NCBI GenBank assembly: GCA_013138755.1
Contig: WTCC01000113.1
Span: 1 to 6,362 of the forward strand
DNA length: 6,362 nucleotides
Direction of reading: 5' to 3'
Source: Gammaproteobacteria bacterium
Lineage (GTDB): Bacteria > Pseudomonadota > Gammaproteobacteria > SZUA-229
Position 1 is the stretch's first letter; the number at the start of each line of letters is the position of its first letter. A program made the position numbers and the translations under genes. The notes beneath the pieces are model-generated. The model made no database searches and had not been told where the DNA came from. It saw nothing but the letters and a program-made list of their open reading frames with translations. Positions 5,110 to 6,362 of the stretch are shown here, piece by piece.

Positions 5110-6051
5110 TCATAATTCCTGAACAATCAGTTGATCATTTTTAACACCTTTAACACTACCCGAGGTTAGACGGCAAATAGACACCTCGTTGTTGCCATTA
5201 CCAGTAAAGGACGTTACTTTGAGCTTGGCAACTTCTTCTCTTGGTAGCTCAATCTCGAGACCTGTTTGTGGGTTTTTTACCACCCGACCGCGCTTCATTA
5301 CTTTAAACTCGTCACCTATTTCTAACCCTTGCGATTTACCACCGGACACAATAACCTGCCCTTGCTGCACATCAAGTATGTATGCAACCCAAGGTTTATC
5401 TAATAGGTTCTCTATCAAGTTACTGACTAATTTAGAAATAGCTGCGGATAATGCTTCATCATCCAGTTTGGAGTCATAACCAGCCGATTCGCCAACACCA
5501 AAAACACGGTTTGCCTCTGACAAGGCCTCACCACTTCCTTCTTGCGAGAAAACAATTTGGCCAGTTGTTACATCTACTAAACGAACATTCACTGTTGCAT
5601 TAGCTCTTTGTTTCTTATTACGGCTAAACACACCGACTTCACTAGTAGTCGTACGTCCAAACTCAGAAACTGAACCGATAATAAGATAGTCCGCACCAAC
5701 CGTTTTCGGTGTGATATTCGCTAAATCCTGTTCGGCTTTAATTTTGTCCAAGTCTTGTCGTTCTAACATCAAAAACTTACCCGATTCAGTCAAACGCGCA
5801 GCCAAAATATCACTTGCTTGCTTACCAATTCGGTCATTGCTTTCATCTAGAAGAAAAGAATTACCATGCTTTGTTTCGTTACTGAATCGTGCAATTACTA
5901 CTTTACGCTTTAAACTTTTAACATCTTCAGCAACTATGGTCTTACTAATTTGTGGTTGTGCATCAGGCTTATGAACAGCCTCTATCGTCGAAGTGGAGCA
6001 CCCGCTTATGAGTACAGAGAAGAGAACAAGTATTGCAGCAGTCCTAATCAA
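5110..6051 (-). CDS. CsgG/HfaB-family outer-membrane lipoprotein with extra C-terminal domain
   Basis: CsgG proteins form outer-membrane secretion channels; curli CsgG exports curlin, and HfaB serves holdfast anchoring. This one has 313 residues. The lipobox is LISGC (C18, Ser at +2). The CsgG domain follows, with VVIARFSNET (51-60), the hallmark FLMLERQDLDKIKAEQDL (93-110) and ADYLIIGSVSEFG (120-132). Candidate membrane hairpins lie at about 133-169 and 170-200, where ATVNVRLVDVTTGQIVFS (152-169) is typical. Residues 222-313 are an added beta-rich domain (QGQVIVSGGKSQGLEIGD...NPQTGLEI) that resembles FlgT C-terminal-like domains. The start is TTG; AGGAG at 6062-6058 lies six bases upstream and no in-frame ATG competes. 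It is the first gene of the six-gene operon. No csgA, csgB, csgE or csgF gene is present, so curlin is unlikely to be its cargo. Confidence 0.92.
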   Translation of the reverse strand: MIRTAAILVLFSVLISGCSTSTIEAVHKPDAQPQISKTIVAEDVKSLKRKVVIARFSNETKHGNSFLLDESNDRIGKQASDILAARLTESGKFLMLERQDLDKIKAEQDLANITPKTVGADYLIIGSVSEFGRTTTSEVGVFSRNKKQRANATVNVRLVDVTTGQIVFSQEGSGEALSEANRVFGVGESAGYDSKLDDEALSAAISKLVSNLIENLLDKPWVAYILDVQQGQVIVSGGKSQGLEIGDEFKVMKRGRVVKNPQTGLEIELPREEVAKLKVTSFTGNGNNEVSICRLTSGSVKGVKNDQLIVQEL

Positions 6052-6057
6052 TTTTAT

Positions 6058-6062
6058 CTCCT
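6058..6062 (-). promoter_or_regulatory. Ribosome-binding site deciding the TTG start
   Basis: AGGAG on the minus strand lies six bases (ATAAAA) before the TTG at 6051-6049. It is a strong site at ideal spacing, which makes the rare TTG the best start of the CsgG-like gene. Confidence 0.8.
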
Positions 6063-6077
6063 ATTTATACAGTTATA

Positions 6078-6104
6078 TTTATAATTTTTCGCAGTAGAAC
6101 ACAA
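6078..6104 (-). promoter_or_regulatory. Weak candidate promoter of the lipoprotein operon
   Basis: On the minus strand TTGTGT (6104-6099) and TATAAA (6083-6078) resemble -35 and -10 boxes, but the 15-base spacer is short. The region is very AT-rich, so other -10 choices exist. The promoter should lie between about 6060 and 6140, because no closer gene could supply read-through. Confidence 0.25.
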
Positions 6105-6362
6105 ATTTAACCATTTTCCTAATAAGGGACTTCTTAAATAGACTTGGTCAACTCTGTTTTAGCTAAGGAGTTCCAATATTATTGAATGACGATCACGAGT
6201 TGCCATTTCCACCCATCGATGCAACCCATGCGGTCAAAATTGAATTACTCATCATATAAAAACGTTCGGGAATCGTTCGGGTTCGGGTCAGGTTCGATCG
6301 GGAGACATTTGTTGCCACCGCTGACTCTCAGCAACTGGGAATCTCAAAATCGAAATCAATTT
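6105..6362. other. Right-edge stretch, no confident gene
   Basis: An open frame runs on the plus strand from an ATG at 6186 through the window edge (59 codons). The nearest ribosome-binding sequence, AGGAG at 6166-6170, is 15 bases away, and the product resembles nothing I know. On the minus strand two frames enter from the right edge and stop within about 25 codons, so the tail of a gene outside the window is possible. GTTCGGG occurs at 6264-6270 and 6275-6281, and TTCGGG again at 6282-6287. A small hairpin GCTGA/TCAGC with a CTC loop sits at 6320-6332. Confidence 0.3.

Noticed and set aside
5189..5974. Two plus-strand open frames inside the CsgG-like gene
   Set aside because: They lie antisense to the conserved CsgG and C-terminal domains and have no independent support.
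2811..6051. Complete curli biogenesis locus
   Set aside because: Only the CsgG-like protein fits. There are no curlin repeat proteins and no csgD, csgE or csgF-like genes. The neighbours match the DUF4810/DUF799 cluster instead.
1..6362. tRNA, rRNA or CRISPR array
   Set aside because: I found no tRNA cloverleaf, no rRNA segment and no regularly spaced repeat array on either strand.

Overview
The window looks like chromosome from a moderately AT-rich gammaproteobacterium. The evidence is a tandem-domain UspE-type stress protein and an outer-membrane lipoprotein cluster of CsgG, DUF4810 and DUF799 (GNA1162) type, which is known from Neisseria, Vibrio and Shewanella relatives. The genus cannot be fixed from the sequence.

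Layout. Bases 1-700 hold two doubtful small ORFs that start head to head near 384, and then the upstream region of uspE, with a near-consensus FNR/Anr-type site. Bases 701-1660 encode the UspE-like protein on the plus strand. Bases 1661-2735 are an accessory-looking island. A small stand-alone HNH nuclease gene (2194-2544) lies between two direct, diverged, GC-rich repeats (cores 1958-2039 and 2566-2647, 64 of 82 positions identical, no gaps). The HNH gene has its own plausible promoter and a leader that folds into strong hairpins. Codon-position and compensatory changes suggest that the repeats are structured nucleic acid and not protein-coding.

Bases 6051 down to 2811 form a compact six-gene minus-strand operon that ends in a strong intrinsic terminator (2736-2764). 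In order it encodes a CsgG-like lipoprotein with an extra C-terminal domain, a small PEGA-like lipoprotein, a DUF4810 lipoprotein, a DUF799/GNA1162 lipoprotein, a small secreted two-cysteine protein and a small outer-membrane beta-barrel. All four lipoproteins lack Asp at +2, so all are predicted to go to the outer membrane. The genes overlap by 4 bases or lie 8-20 bases apart, so the products probably act together in an outer-membrane assembly, export or envelope-integrity role. No curlin genes are present.

Bases 6052-6362 hold the operon's upstream region and an unassigned stretch with short TTCGGG repeats.

The best candidate for something undescribed is the HNH gene with its paired structured repeats. 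The second is the extended CsgG-type operon with its beta-barrel and small secreted partner.
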